From contig CAJINV010000008.1 of assembly GCA_905178155.1 (NCBI GenBank), positions 1,612,001 to 1,676,000 on the forward strand: a stretch of 64,000 nt of DNA, given 5' to 3'. Origin of the DNA: Amoebophrya sp. A120 (taxonomy: Eukaryota; Sar; Dinophyceae; Syndiniales; Amoebophryaceae). The position numbers were made by a program, and so were the translations under genes. Below the pieces are notes generated by a model. It was not told the DNA's origin. It saw nothing but the letters and a program-made list of their open reading frames with translations, and made no database searches. This document shows positions 23,088-34,977 of the stretch, in pieces (within the stretch, counting starts at the first letter, position 1; every line of letters begins with the position of its first letter).

Positions 23088-24106
23088 TCAGAACAAGACA
23101 AGGTACTGAGGTCCATCCTCATAATACAACAAGTCTTTCACTTCATACTTGTTACGAGTTCCGATCGCGATCAACTTTGTATGCTATAACTGAGCAGGTA
23201 CTGGTGGGCGTGGGTTTCGCCGTCGATCTTCATGATCCATCGGTCGAGCACATATCTCATCTCACTGAAGTATGATCCCTGGGCCTGGACCTGTATTTTT
23301 TGTGCAACAAAGAACTGTTGGGGGAAGGGAACTGTCAGTCGCAACTCCGAACCTAAACATTAAAAATCCTCGCGATTGTATTTACAAATACATACTACAC
23401 TGCATCGGCAGGGCAAATATTTCTTGTCCTCGGAGATGCGACCTGCGTGCGTATTTTTGTTCTTCAAACTTGTCCACATCCAGTTCAAAGCAGACATGAA
23501 CGGCTGCAGGGTACACAGGACATATTTGGAAAGAACGGCTTAATATCATCGACTGGAGCAAACAATACTAGCATCCCGGTAAGTTGGTCGCCTTAATTTT
23601 CCGATGTGATGAATGTGAAAATCTTCACGTTGTACTTATTCGATTTCGGAAGTTGAACACGGGGTGACTATGATGAAGAGCCCGGGAGCAGGAAAAATCG
23701 TCGATGTAATCCTTGCCCGCCAGATTCTGTCTCACCGTCTGCCAAAGTAGAAGTGAATGATCTACAGCGGTAGCACTGTTTCGGTGTCGCTCAGCTGCAC
23801 CCTTCATGTGTGCTGATCGGCTTTCTTATTGTCATTCTTTTCAATTTTCTAAAATCAATACCATGTTGCATTTCAGTCTCACAGATTCTGCAGCTCGGGC
23901 ACTGACTGCATCAACCTACGCGGCCCCACTTTTTCACTCTAGGAACTTCAACTTCCTTTCTGGTTTGCAGTTGCACTTGCACAACAATATCGTAGTGGAA
24001 GTGAAAATAGACACCATCGCGATGATGTGTATCATAGCGGGTACGTAGAAGGTACGAATGCGAAAACAAGGTGGACGTCTGCTACTAGCAGGTCTATTGG
24101 GATATT
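23088..24106 (-). CDS. Unidentified gene of several small exons (3' part)
   Basis: Several short frames are bounded by good splice signals. One exon at about 24106-23915 contains RYDTHHRDGVYFHFHYDIVV and ends at donor CGC|GTAGGT. A phase-0 acceptor then opens TVRQNLAGKDYIDDF (about 23740). A further exon at about 23508-23410 reads VHVCFELDVDKFEEQKYARR and can end at a GTATGT donor. An exon from about 23323 reads QGSYFSEMRYVLDRWIMKI after a strong CCCTTCCCCCAACAG acceptor. The last exon reads KLIAIGTRNKYEVKDLLYYE and stops at 23088. The phases of the last joins do not all agree under strict GT-AG, so the exact protein is uncertain. No family was recognised. Confidence 0.45.
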
Positions 24107-24496
24107 GGATTTGGATGTTCATCCTTGGATTTGCAGCTTTTACCCAAAATAAATATACTTAGACCCAACTTCGCAGGGTACCCAGATGAGGATGGCACGC
24201 AGGAACAAAAAATAAAGTAACAGATTCAGATATTTTTGCAAGTAATCAGCTTTATTCTTTATTTGGTTTTCGTTTTTTGTTTGGATTCTGCTATTCCGAA
24301 TGTAAAACAAAACGCAATAGCAGAGACAAATACTCCGAAGCATTTCTCGAATAAAATTTCTTCAATGCATCACGACAGAAACAGCTTAGCGTCTAGATGA
24401 ACGTTAACCACGCTCTACTGAAAGAAAATAAGAGTAATATAACCACTTCTACGGAAAAATCAAAGGAACGTGGCACAGTGACGCAGATTCGGCGCA

Positions 24497-25149
24497 TTAT
24501 AATATCCTCGAGTCGTCCTCGTCCGACTCAACGGAAATTAGGGATGCATCCGATCCGTTCGTCCAACCACCTGCACATAACGAGAATGAATCTTGTGTGC
24601 AAGTGTAGAAAGTAGTAGAAGGCCGATAAATATGTACGTTTCCATTTGACTCCCCACCATTTTTAGAGAGAATGAAATCACTAGCTACCGGCCCAAAAAA
24701 GCGAAATACTTACATCAATATTCGCCTCACAACTAGAGAATGCCTTGGTGTTCTTCTTCACAGCAGACTGTCTCCACTTGTTGACATTCACTAGAAGATA
24801 CACATCCGACATAAAGAAGCTTTCCGAACCGAACGACAAATGAAGCAGCGGATGATCCGGAAGATGAATTATATGCTCACGTTCATCAGCTTTTTATTTC
24901 TAGCTCTAATCCTGCTTGATTGACATAGTCATTTTGTGGGTTCATCTTCTTGCACTACAGTCGTGCGCGTGCCCCCACCCACGAAAATCGAGTACCGAAT
25001 CCAACTCGAATTTTTGGTAGAGATAGGTGGTGGAGTAGACGAAAGATAAAAAGATATATACATTTGCATGCTTACCTGTACCCACTGGAAGATATCAGTA
25101 CATTTGTTGATCCCGGTAGCTTTTATGCTACTTAAGTTCACTTCCGACA
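24497..25149 (-). CDS. Unidentified gene with small well-bounded exons
   Basis: Two exons are convincing. One is 25149-25076: acceptor TTTACACAG, peptide with VNLSSIKATGINKCTDIFQW, ending CAG|GTAAGC. The other is 24790-24714: acceptor TATCTTCTAG, peptide with NVNKWRQSAVKKNTKAFSSC, ending GAT|GTAAGT. An acidic terminal exon (SVESDEDDSRIL then TAA at 24497) may follow, but its phase does not match the second exon without a further exon or another donor. It could be the 5' part of the gene at 23.1-24.1 kb or a separate gene. No domain was recognised. Confidence 0.4.
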
Positions 25150-25166
25150 CTGTGTAAAGTAGGTAG

Positions 25167-26390
25167 TTAGTCCAGAGGGAATTTTACGAGGTTGACAAGC
25201 TCGAGTTTGTACTGATGCGCCCTGTTTACAAACCAGTCGTCCTGAAAGTGCTGCAGCAGCCGAGTAAGTCGGGCTTGTTCGAACAGCCCCAGTACCGGGT
25301 TCATATCGTGGCAAGTGTTGAGCGTTCTGTGCAACAAGCTCCTCGCCTGGTCCCGGTCCATATCTAGATTCGCAGGGGTCGGCTCGTGCGCCGACCGCGC
25401 GCCGCCGTCGAGGCAAATGCGGAGCAGAACTTCGACAACCAGACCAAGACAGACTCGGAGCGTCGTTTGGTACCACTTGGCGGCCTTCCGCCCGTCGGAC
25501 TGGAGCTGCGTCGTCCACAGATTGTTCACCAGAGCGTCTTCCTCTTCATCGCGATTTGCTGCAGCGCCTCCCGCTGCTGCGTCCGCCTGATGCTGCTCCG
25601 CGGCTTCCCGAACCAGATCGTAGCCCAATGCGACACTGACGCCGTCACTGCTCGCATGTGGGTCCTGGGAGCCCCACCGCACGTCAAGCAATGCGTTCAA
25701 AAATTGCCAATCTCGTTCCAGATCTGCAATGATGTCCCTCGTCGGGGCAGCCACATATATAAGGCGTCTCCACTACCAGGTAAAACACGTTGGAGTTTCC
25801 TCCCGCCTGTGGATCCTGAAGATCATGCAGCATTTGCTGATTCGGGACATCATCAATATCCCGCGCCCCCACGACTGCCGGGCGGGAAAGCGGCACGACC
25901 CGGCACCGGCGAAAACCGAAAAAAGTCTGCCCCTGCGGCCCCGCGAAAGCTGCAACAAGATCCTGGTGCTGGTTTGTATGGTACGGATACGCATACCCTT
26001 CACGCTGCACCATGCCGACGAGCTCTTGGTAGAAAGAAACAGGTCCGCGAACGTAGGACAGACGGACTTCCGGGAGTGTCAAAAAACCAAAGTGAATGAA
26101 CGGGCGATCGTGCCCTGCATGGTGTCGCGGGTGTCGGTTCAGCAAGTCGAGGCCGGAGGCTGAGCGAGAGGCCACGGCCTGCCATTTTTCCATGGCTTGC
26201 TTCTGCGCAGAATGCACCGCCTCCACAAAATTCACCGCCGACCTGGAGATATTAGGTGAAAGCCGCATCACGTTTCGCAAACTTTTCCGATCGTCGTCCG
26301 CGGTGGAGGTAAAGTTTTGGATCCAGGCGCCGCCTGCTAGAACATCCGGAACTGCTGGGTACGGACGGGGATGCGTGGGCTTTACATATG
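25167..26390 (-). CDS. Unidentified protein, two exons
   Basis: The upstream frame (about 26390-25780) contains GGAWIQNFTSTADDDRK, PFIHFGFLTLPEVRLSYV and YAYPYHTNQHQDLVAAF. The downstream frame (25727-25167) begins near DLERDWQFLNALLDVRW and ends FPLD-stop. The two frames are offset by one base, so an intron must lie between them. Candidates are GTTTTC at about 25914 or GTGGCT at about 25757, each joined to ATCATTGCAG, phase 1. The first would remove the segment from FRRCRVV to the acceptor. No domain was recognised. The first exon could also be joined in phase 0 to the end of the neighbouring gene at 26.6 kb, making one longer gene. Confidence 0.45.
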
Positions 26391-26576
26391 CTGACTCAAA
26401 CCAGTACTACCCCCCAGCATTGCTCATCCTAGGTTTATATGAAAGGAAAAACTCGTCGTGCGCATGCGCTACATACAGATTAGGTTAAGGTTTATCTTTA
26501 ATACATCTATAATTTGATATCTTTTTCTTTTTATTCATTTTTTATTTTTCTCTCGGTGACATGCACTAAAAAGTTG

Positions 26577-29500
26577 TCACGAACTATATACGAATAACTG
26601 AGACTGAGGTGATGCTGGGGGAAGTGAAGGTTGTGCATGGGATACCAGGGGCTTAAGCATCACAAAGAAGGACTCTTTCGCGAGCTCATCGCGATCCGCA
26701 GGGGACGCCGGGCGGTTGTGTCTTTGCACGAAGTGAGAGAGGTCCCCGAAGGCAGGAGATAGTACGGTGATCGAGAAGCCGAAGTGGTGGTCTTCAATAA
26801 GCTTCTGCAAGAAGTACTGTGCTGAGTTGCCAGCAGCTACTGCGGGCGGAGAACTCGAGAGGCCCTGTGTTTTGGAACGAATGTTGTATGCCCTTTCACA
26901 TCGCTGCAGCGCGTATTGCTTCAGTACCCTTGCCAGTTGTTGGGCGTCTTCTTGCATTTGCCGAACTCGGCCAGGGGAGGTCGCGGTCCTTGTTGCATCG
27001 TCGGGAAGTCGCTGCAAGTAAACCTGGATCCGAGTGGTGAACGCAGCGGTGTACAGAAACAGGTACGACAGCAATCCGAACTGCCTCAGTACAGTCTCCG
27101 ACTGCTGGTGGGCGCTTAGCTGCCGAAGCCAAACGGAAAAAGTCGCTGCGTCACCGGACGCTCGCTGCAGGACCTCATTAAAACGATCGCGCTCCGGACC
27201 ATATCTCTCCTTCAGAAGCATCGGCTGCGTTGGTAGTGCGATCGAAAACACTTGATGCTCCAAATCGATCTCGTTCTCCTCGTCGATGGCTGGCTGTGTA
27301 CTTGTTGTACTACCAGGGGGAAACGTTAACGTGCTGCCGCGCGGCAGCCGTCCATGATGCAATTGCGCAACATGGACGAAACGGTCGTCCTGCTCCTGCT
27401 GCGCGACCGCGCTCCCAACCGCGCTCCCAAGCACGTCCTCGAGAAGAACCGGAAGATACGGAATGACGAAACTTTTCAACATCCAGCTCCAGACGGACGG
27501 CGAGAAGGTAAAGCCAAACGGGAAGCATGGATTTGCGCACGCCTTGTTGTTCCCGCGGCGTCAAAATCTGCTGCAAATATTGGTTATCCGTCGTCCATTC
27601 ATTACTGTCGGTCAGCTGTTTCTTCGTGTTCGGAAAAGACTCTACCGGTGGCAACAGACGATGCAGTGCCTGTAGCTGTAGCTCCCGTGCTTGCGCGCTA
27701 GGGACGACGAGAACCTCTTCTGTCATATTGTTCTGGATGGTTTGTACAACATGTGGCGCTCCGCTGAGCGCTCCGGCCGGTCGTAGCTCGTCGTCTATCG
27801 GTACATCACTCTCTGCGACTCCGTGAGTTTGCGGTCGGTTTTCCGGGTCTGCAATCGATGCGACGGCCGCCAGAATACCCTGTCGATAGTTGTAGTAGGA
27901 GATCTCAGAAAATAGCTCTACTTCCTGGTTGCCGTGCGGCTCTGCTTCTGGTACTTTGGCAGTAGGAGACGGAACGGCAGTAGCAGAGGCAACATCTCGT
28001 CCGGCTGGCGACCTGCTCTTCGACACCAGCGTTTCGCGAAATGCGTCTTCATGGGTTGCCTTTAACAGGCTCAGGAGAAACTTGTCGTTAAATTTCAAAT
28101 GAGCCGGCACAAACTCTTTACACAAATTGTATTTCAAGTCCGCAGGCAAAAAGGAGCTTTGGGGTGCAGGTTTTCTCGGGGTTCTACTTGCGGAAGTAGC
28201 GCCAAGCATTTTCGTGTCGCTATTGCGTTGCCCATCATCAAATGCACGCGGAAGCGAGAACACCGGAATTTGTACCTCCGATGGAAAATAAGCAGGACCG
28301 AGCACGTGCGGCGAGATGACGGGCCGCTCTTCGAAAAGCGCAGTAGCCGCAGCTCCCTGCGGCAGTCGTGTTGCAATGGGTTGCAGGCGCGGCGTCACTT
28401 GGCTCCCGTCAGCCTGAACAGCGTCTTCCACCGTAGGCGTGGGAATGCGCGACGGTAGGTCTCCTGCATAATAGGGAGGTGGTGTTGCGGCCGTCTCCGG
28501 GTGTAGGCTATAAGAGGACGATGGAGTATTTGCTAGAAGCATGATATCCCCGTGGTCCGAAGGCACCGCTGTAGAGGCTGGCGATTTATGTTTGCGCGTT
28601 GAAGATGATGCGCGACTTCCTCTTCTTGATGAGGACTTTGCTTTGCCCAACTTCGCTGTGCTGCGTCTGGGTGTTTCGCCAGCTGCTCGCGCTGCAGGTC
28701 CTTCTCCGGTGCCATCGTGGCGTCTCAAGTTCTCCTGGCTCAGACGCAGTGTCTCTGATGTTGCGAGTGCCTCTGAGTAGTCGAGGTTTGCACGCACCTG
28801 ATCCTCTTTACGCTTCAAGAGCTGGTAGTAAAGCGCCTTTGATCGCTTAACTTCAGCGCGCAAATGCTTTTCTGATCGACTTTTCAACAGAGACACCGTA
28901 CAGAGTCCACCTTCGGTTACGAGTTTCTTCAGTTTGTCCAGCTCAGATTTACTTCGCTCCGTCTCCAAGCGGAGGTATTCGTTACATCCGGAAACCTGCA
29001 GAAAGGCCGGGATCATCTCTTTCATTCCTTTTCCAAACACATACGGAGTCGTTGTTTTTTCCTCCTTGTTTTTCGTGGTGCCTTGTTCGCCAGCTGCACG
29101 ACGAGGCCAATCTGTTTCGACATCTTCTCCGTAAATCTCCACGAAATATTTGCGGATCGGCAAGTAGGCGTTCTGATGCTGTTTCCGGGTTCTTTTCGCT
29201 CCCTTGTGATACATGCGACCGCGGCTCCCCGCAGACACAGCAATAGAAGCTTCGCGAGGATCCTCCTCCACCTCGTCCTCGTCCCTGTCGCGATAATGCT
29301 CGACCAATTCTGCATCGGCGCCGACTGTTCCGTCTCGTTCTGCCTCCGACACTTGTGTATCGATATCATCGTCCTCGTCGGTCATAGCAGAGGAGCGTCG
29401 ACGTCTTCGCATAGTTGCGGTCTCTGCCCTGAAGCTTTCGCGTGCTGCCGCCATTTCTGTCATCAGCTCGATCCACCGTGGTTGTGCGGAATTTTCCATG

Positions 29501-30075
29501 TCGTGGTGGAGTTCGGACACGTATCTGAGGCACTTATCATACGCCTCCTTTTTCGTGCGGAACGCGAACCACGCGTGACCTCTATCAGCCGCGCTCGCCT
29601 GTGCCGCGGTGAGGAAATCGGTAGGCAGGCTGCTGAGAAGGGTCCGTCCGTGCGGATTTTTGCTGTTTGTCGCGGTGGTTGACCGGGACCGGTCCAGTTT
29701 CCCCACGAGCACTTGTCCGAACACACTTTGGGCAACCGCTGCGCTGGCCTTTGCCTCGGGCGACAGATTGGCATACTTTTCTGCTTCGAGGGCTCGCGCT
29801 TCCTCTTCTTTCTTTCGCTTTTCTTCTGGTGTGTCAACCCGTGCACTTTTGTTCACCAGTCTTGTTGGTTTCTTCCGAGCGGCCCCGCTTGTCTGACCCT
29901 GCGTGCCAGACATGACTCGAACGCCGTTGGCGAAAGAGGCGCCCGACTGAAAGAGAAGCCCTGGCGGACCGCACAACAGGAAGAGAACCGACGGCGCGAC
30001 GCCCGCGACGATTACAACTGTGCTGGCGCAGGCGCCGATGAAGGCTGCAAAGCTTGTCCTAGAGAATTTTGTCAT
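26577..30075 (-). CDS. Unidentified large protein with N-terminal signal/anchor, two exons
   Basis: Exon 1 runs from the ATG at 30075 to 27646 (810 codons) and exon 2 from 27542 to 26577. The 103-base intron is GTAGAG...CAACAAG in phase 0 and resolves what otherwise looks like a frameshift. The product is 1131 residues. The N-terminus has two hydrophobic stretches (STVVIVAGVAPSVLFLLCG), so it may be secreted or anchored. A charged coiled-coil-like region follows (PEEKRKKEEEARALEAEKY), then Ser/Arg-rich linkers. Exon 2 starts with a Cys/Phe/Pro-rich motif (ACANPCFPFGFTFSPSVW) and goes on to helical sequence. No known family was recognised. The stop may be bypassed by splicing into the gene downstream. 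Confidence 0.5.
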
Positions 30076-31873
30076 TTTTCCAAAAATTGCACGCTACCAA
30101 AACCGGATGTAATTAGTACAGTGAAAGATTGTAAAAAAAGTGTTGATGCAAGTGGTGAAATAAGTACAGTTGTTAAAAAGACAGCGAGAAAAGATCTATA
30201 TCGTGTCGTTTTCGTAAGCGCACCACAGTGTCTGCTGCTCAAAAGATTCGAGTTCTGGTTGTAGATTAGATTTAGAAAATGCTATAATTGCACTGAGAGC
30301 TCGTTTTTTAAAAAGACTTAAAAAATGGCACTACAACGCGCTCTGTCTGAACGAGCGAAAGCGACCACAGACTTCTACTTTGTTTACCTTCCACTTGTTC
30401 GTCAACGCCGAATAGAAGTTAGTTGTCGTAAAATAATCATACAAACAAAGCAATAATACTGGTTGACATGCGCGAAAAATAAAAGAAAATGCCAGCTGGT
30501 AAATCTGAACCTAATATGTTGTTTTAATAAATTCGAACTGTAATCGTGTCTGGACCTAATAAATCGTGTCAAATAAGTACTTACGCGTCGAGACCGCTTC
30601 GTCCTTTTTGTTCTCTAAGTCGAGCACGAATAGGTTCTTGTATAATATGTCCTCAGGAGACAAAGAAACCTGAGACTGCGAAACGCATCATGGGCACAAT
30701 AAAACATTCTCGAAGGCAAGACAAGGATCTCACACCAGTATTTGCAGTCAATCTGCACACCAGGGTGAATCGAAGTGCACACCGCATAATTGAAGAGATC
30801 TTGACACAGATTTAAATAAATTGAGCGACAATTCTCGATCATTGTGTTCAACCCAAGAATAGATCAACTCAGGATCTTTTCGGATTTCTCGCAATGTGCG
30901 GTAGGTTTGTTTATGTTTATCTATAAAGTAATTTCACTTGATCCACGTTCTCTTCAATTTATGCTGTCGATTGAGATCGAGGAAAGGGATCTATGTAGTA
31001 GGCACACGGCAGGTGGTGCGGATCTTCTGATTTTGTATTTTGCCTGCTTGTGCTTTTTCGTCGTCGATGTGATGTACATAGTCGTGATCATGTGAAGTGG
31101 ATCCGGTACGACAGAGGCCTCGACCTTGTTAAGGTGGTGCTTCACTACGCTTTGCTGGAGTGTTTCGTTGACGCAAAGCTGCGGGTTCGGATTGAATTTA
31201 CTTGACTCGAATAACAACGAAAGCACAAGGACAAGTATTGATGCATACTCGCGGAGCCTTTTAGGAACATGCGTGAAATAGAACTCCAGCCCCTGAGACA
31301 ATCCATGAAAAAACGATGTTAATGTCCATCGCTGGGTCGGAACATGTGGGACTGCAAAGAGAACTGCATTTTTTCCGATATCGATGGGAGGTGATTTTGA
31401 TTAGATTAGAACGGCAGCTAAAATTTTGATCACCAAATGCAAGTTAGTAATCATCACAGTTTGTAGAAGTAGGTGTAGGAGCAGGAGGTGCTACAGGTTG
31501 TTCAGGTGAAAGTGAAGGAGTGCGGGCACTTAACAAGACGAGTAGTGGATGCTGTAGAGTTGCCAGCGCAGGTTTTTCTGGCGGGGTTTCTACTGTTGCA
31601 GTAACCCTAAAGGCAAAGGTAAGCGAAGTCATGCGTTGTTGTTCTGATCATTCCTTTTTTCCATTTTTTATCTCGCAGCTGAGGAATTCTCGAGTAATCA
31701 TCAGGTTGCGACGGATGTTCTTGAGTAAGAAAGCGAATATCGTGTATGTTGGGACACCTATTTATTTTTCGCTCAAGTAGAAGTAGTCACACATCACTAC
31801 ATGTGTGTCCACCGCTTTGTGCACCACTTCGCTTCATCGACTTCCATAGGTTGATGTTTGCGGAAGAAAACTA
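30076..31873. other. Intergenic region with two possible exons
   Basis: Most of this stretch is AT-rich without signal. A minus-strand frame at about 31292-31100 follows a TTGTCTCAG acceptor, has a membrane-like segment (ASILVLVLSLLF) and could be an exon. A Pro-rich frame at about 31604-31444 (after CCTTTAG, ending in NCDDY and TAA) could be a terminal exon. Neither could be joined to others. Confidence 0.3.
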
Positions 31874-34800
31874 CTACGGCTGCTGCGTGATTGCGAGCAC
31901 GCGCTCCCAGGTGCGGCCCTTTGCGTTGAGCGTACGGGGAGACAGCTTTTCTAGCAGGGGGATCGGGATCAGGCAGCTGTGGTTGTTGACCATCCCGACC
32001 GAGAAGCCGGTGATGCCCGCCATGGCACCGTGCACCGCTCCTGAAGACAAAACCATACAGTCGTAGGAATCCAACACGTTGGGGCCCACAGAGCGAATCA
32101 TGTAGGACGGGTCAATGTATTTGATCGTGACCTCTTTCGGGGGCACCGCGTTTCCAAGTGCGTCCGTGCTGCTTGTCGACGAAAAGTACTCCTTGATGCG
32201 CGCCGTCATAAATTCCCCAATTTTGGGAAGGACTTTGTTTCCCGACTTCTTTTGTACTGGGAAAGAGTGTCGCTTGTGCGCGCGTCCGCACCATCTCTTG
32301 TTGTGTGCACGAACGTGCAGTGCCAGTTCGATTTCGAAAGTCAAAATAATGAACCTCTGGCTCTATATGACATACATCATACTCTATCATACATAAATTT
32401 ATGACACTGAGATTGTACTACACCCTTTTCGGAAGAAGTAGAACAAGATAGGTGTTGGAAACGCCATCTTTTTTTTGCGCCATGCTCGTGCACTAAAACC
32501 CACAATCACAGTCTAAGCGCCAATGCGAATGGCAGTCAAACTGCACGATGCAGGTTCTACACACAGGAAAGAGTTTGCAGATACTTGACACTACAAAGCG
32601 ACTGATAGTGATGTCTTTGCTGCTCATGCAATTGTTCACTATTTGTAGTTCCACTTGCACGCAGTTCTTGACGCAGCATACTAATTTCTGAGACTCAGTA
32701 CGATTTTTCTACAGAAGCGACACCCTTACGTCCGATATGTCGGTTGCTCCCGTGCACGTACTCTGCATGAGCTCCTCTCCGGCACCCTCGGCAACCACGA
32801 CCACTGCGTGGCCCTTTTTTTCCAGAACGCGACGCAGGTGTGGTAGGCAGCCCCTCTCCCCGTCGAGCTGGACCGCTACCTCGGGGATGAGACACAGATC
32901 CACGCCACTTCCCATCGAAATGGTCGCAAACACGCTGATGAAGTTATCAGACAGAAAAAAGCTAGCATTCATATCATACACATAGATATCAAATTTGCAG
33001 TGCAAATACACAGGAACATAAAGCTGTCCTGCGTTCGCGTTGCTTAAACTAACACCATGTTATAGAAGCTAGGACGATTGTCATTTTTTTATTCTTTACT
33101 TTTTTTCTTTCATTGCATTACATACAAATATGCTATGGCTATGCTAACTTTTTTCCCTGGCATAGAATCCGGCACTGCGACCCATCAGCTTCACGATGCC
33201 AATCCCGTTCGGCATGTTGCTGCTGGCTTCCACCTTAGCGGCCTGGATCGCTTTCTTCGCCTCCTCGACCGCTGTCCAAAAGCCGAAGGAACGGTCGATC
33301 AGCCCGATGTCGTTGTCAATGGTCTTGGGAATGCCACACACGGCGCAGTTGACCCTCTGCTCGATACAAAACTTCGCGATCTTGTCAATGCCACGGTGCG
33401 TGCCGTCTCCGCCCGCGATGAAAAGCAGGTTGATTTTGTTTTTGCGGATGAACTTACTGATCGCGTCAATGTCGAACCCTCCACGGCTAGAGCCAAGAAT
33501 GGTACCGCCCAGATGCTGGATATCGGCGATCGACTCCGGGGTTAACGCAATAGGGCGAAACTCGTTGCCGTGCATGGCGGCGCGCGTGGTGTTCACGCCC
33601 CGGGGGCTCAATTGTTGGCCTGTCGAGGTGGTTCGAGTGGTCATGAAAGTACGCCGGTTCGGAGAGGCCTCAGTTTCACGACCTTCCGGAGGGGTCGCCG
33701 CACCACCAGCACTGCTGGCGTTGCTTTTCCTCAAAAACGCCCCCTGGGACAACTCTTCAGGGAGCCTGCTTGACTTTTTCCTGGCGACTCTTTCCCGAAT
33801 CTCTTCCTTTTTGGCGTTTGACTTTATCGAGTCCGTCGAATTTGATTTTGCTAGTGGAGCCTTCTTCTTCACCGACGCTGCTGATGGAGCAGAGTCGGTT
33901 GGAGCAGATTCATCCTGCTCGACAGTTTCTTCCTCCGCTTTCTTCGTTTCGCGCGCGCTGGCGAAGTCGCGGTCTTCGCAAGAGAAGAGTTCGGAGTAGA
34001 AATCATCGCTGTCACCGAACCGACTCATGCCATGATAGCCGCCGCGAACTCCCATGATCTGGCGCACACCGTAGTTGTGCCACAGAGTTTGGACAATATG
34101 GTGAATTACCGCGTTCAATCCTGGACACAGCCCACCGCAGGTCACGATTGCTGCAGTCACGTCAGTTGGCACAAAGTGCAGAGTGGCCCGAGGTCCGGCC
34201 CGATGCAGCGCACTGTAGTACGATCGCGCCGTCTATGAAAAATAAAAACCTCTCGGCCGCCAGTAGTGGTGTCTGTTCTTTGTGACAGATGGAATACCAT
34301 GTTTACGAAAAAACAAATGGCAACGGCTTCAATCATCTCTTGCAGTATTATGGCGGCCGAACTTTTATTTCATATTTTCTCGTGCGTGGTCCCCGTCTCC
34401 TCTGTGACCTTGCTCTCGCTCAAGTCCACCATCGTCGGGAAACGGTTCACGACAGAAACAACACCATCAACGCCAATCGTCGAGTGGGACCCTTTGCTTT
34501 TATCGGTAGAGATCGACGTCTCGGACTCGCGCAGATTGACAGAGCTAGAAGCAGTTACCGGTGGAGACGCGGAGTCACGGACTTCGCTCCCTGCCAACAA
34601 TTTTGCACGGGAGTCCATCGCTGCAACGCCGGGCGCTTTCTGCTTTTTCGTCAGATCTTGCACCACCTTTCGGTCTGCGACGTCCTCTTGGCGGGTTGCT
34701 GCGGCGTCCTTGTCCTGATGAGAACTGCTGTTCCGGTCGATGGCATGAGTCGGGGTCTCGGAGTTATCATGAGGAAAAGTCCCCCCGCCCTCGTAGCAAC

Positions 34801-34972
34801 CAAAACAGAGAAAGAACTCGAGATGCTGTCGCTGATTTCTTGTAGCCACACCAGGCAAGAAGCCTTGGTCCTGCGCCCGGGGAACAAGGCATTGAAACCT
34901 AGCACAATGTGGACGTGGAGGAGCAGTAGCAGCCAACCGCGGGCCACCGTATTTCACGCGTTTCACTTTCAT
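31874..34972 (-). CDS. 6-phosphofructokinase, plant-type ATP-dependent form, with long insertions
   Basis: It catalyses fructose 6-phosphate to fructose 1,6-bisphosphate in glycolysis. The conserved order is readable across exons: AIVTCGGLCPGLN, MGVRGGYHG, GGTILGSSRG, FIAGGDGTHRG, GIPKTIDNDIG, KLMGRSAGFYA, CLIPEV, VVAEGAGEE, KVLPKIGEFM, YIDPSYMIRS and AVHGAMAGITGF. Gly in GGDGT favours ATP over pyrophosphate. Exons are about 34972-34409 (start uncertain), 34232-33160, 32934-32730 and about 32248-31874. Exon 2 begins after TTTTCATAG with SYYSALHRAGPR, as expected for the family. Between the glycine-rich start and the catalytic core there is an insertion of roughly 150 residues rich in Ser, Lys and Glu. 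The N-terminal exon is disordered. The exon 2/3 junction lacks a GT donor. Confidence 0.88.
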
Positions 34973-34977
34973 CTCGA

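Noticed and set aside
23640-23760. Resemblance of TVRQNLAGKDYIDDF to the C-terminus of meckelin (TMEM67)
   Set aside because: The upstream exons do not show the expected meckelin membrane segments, and further coding exons follow.
27543-27645. Apparent +1 frameshift in the gene at 26.6-30.1 kb
   Set aside because: A canonical phase-0 intron (GTAGAG to CAACAAG, 103 bases) joins the two frames exactly, so no programmed shift or error is needed.
34651-34947. Frame beginning with a signal-peptide-like stretch, suggesting plastid-targeted phosphofructokinase
   Set aside because: It starts with GTG, has no upstream splice site in frame, and overlaps the better-supported exon in another frame.
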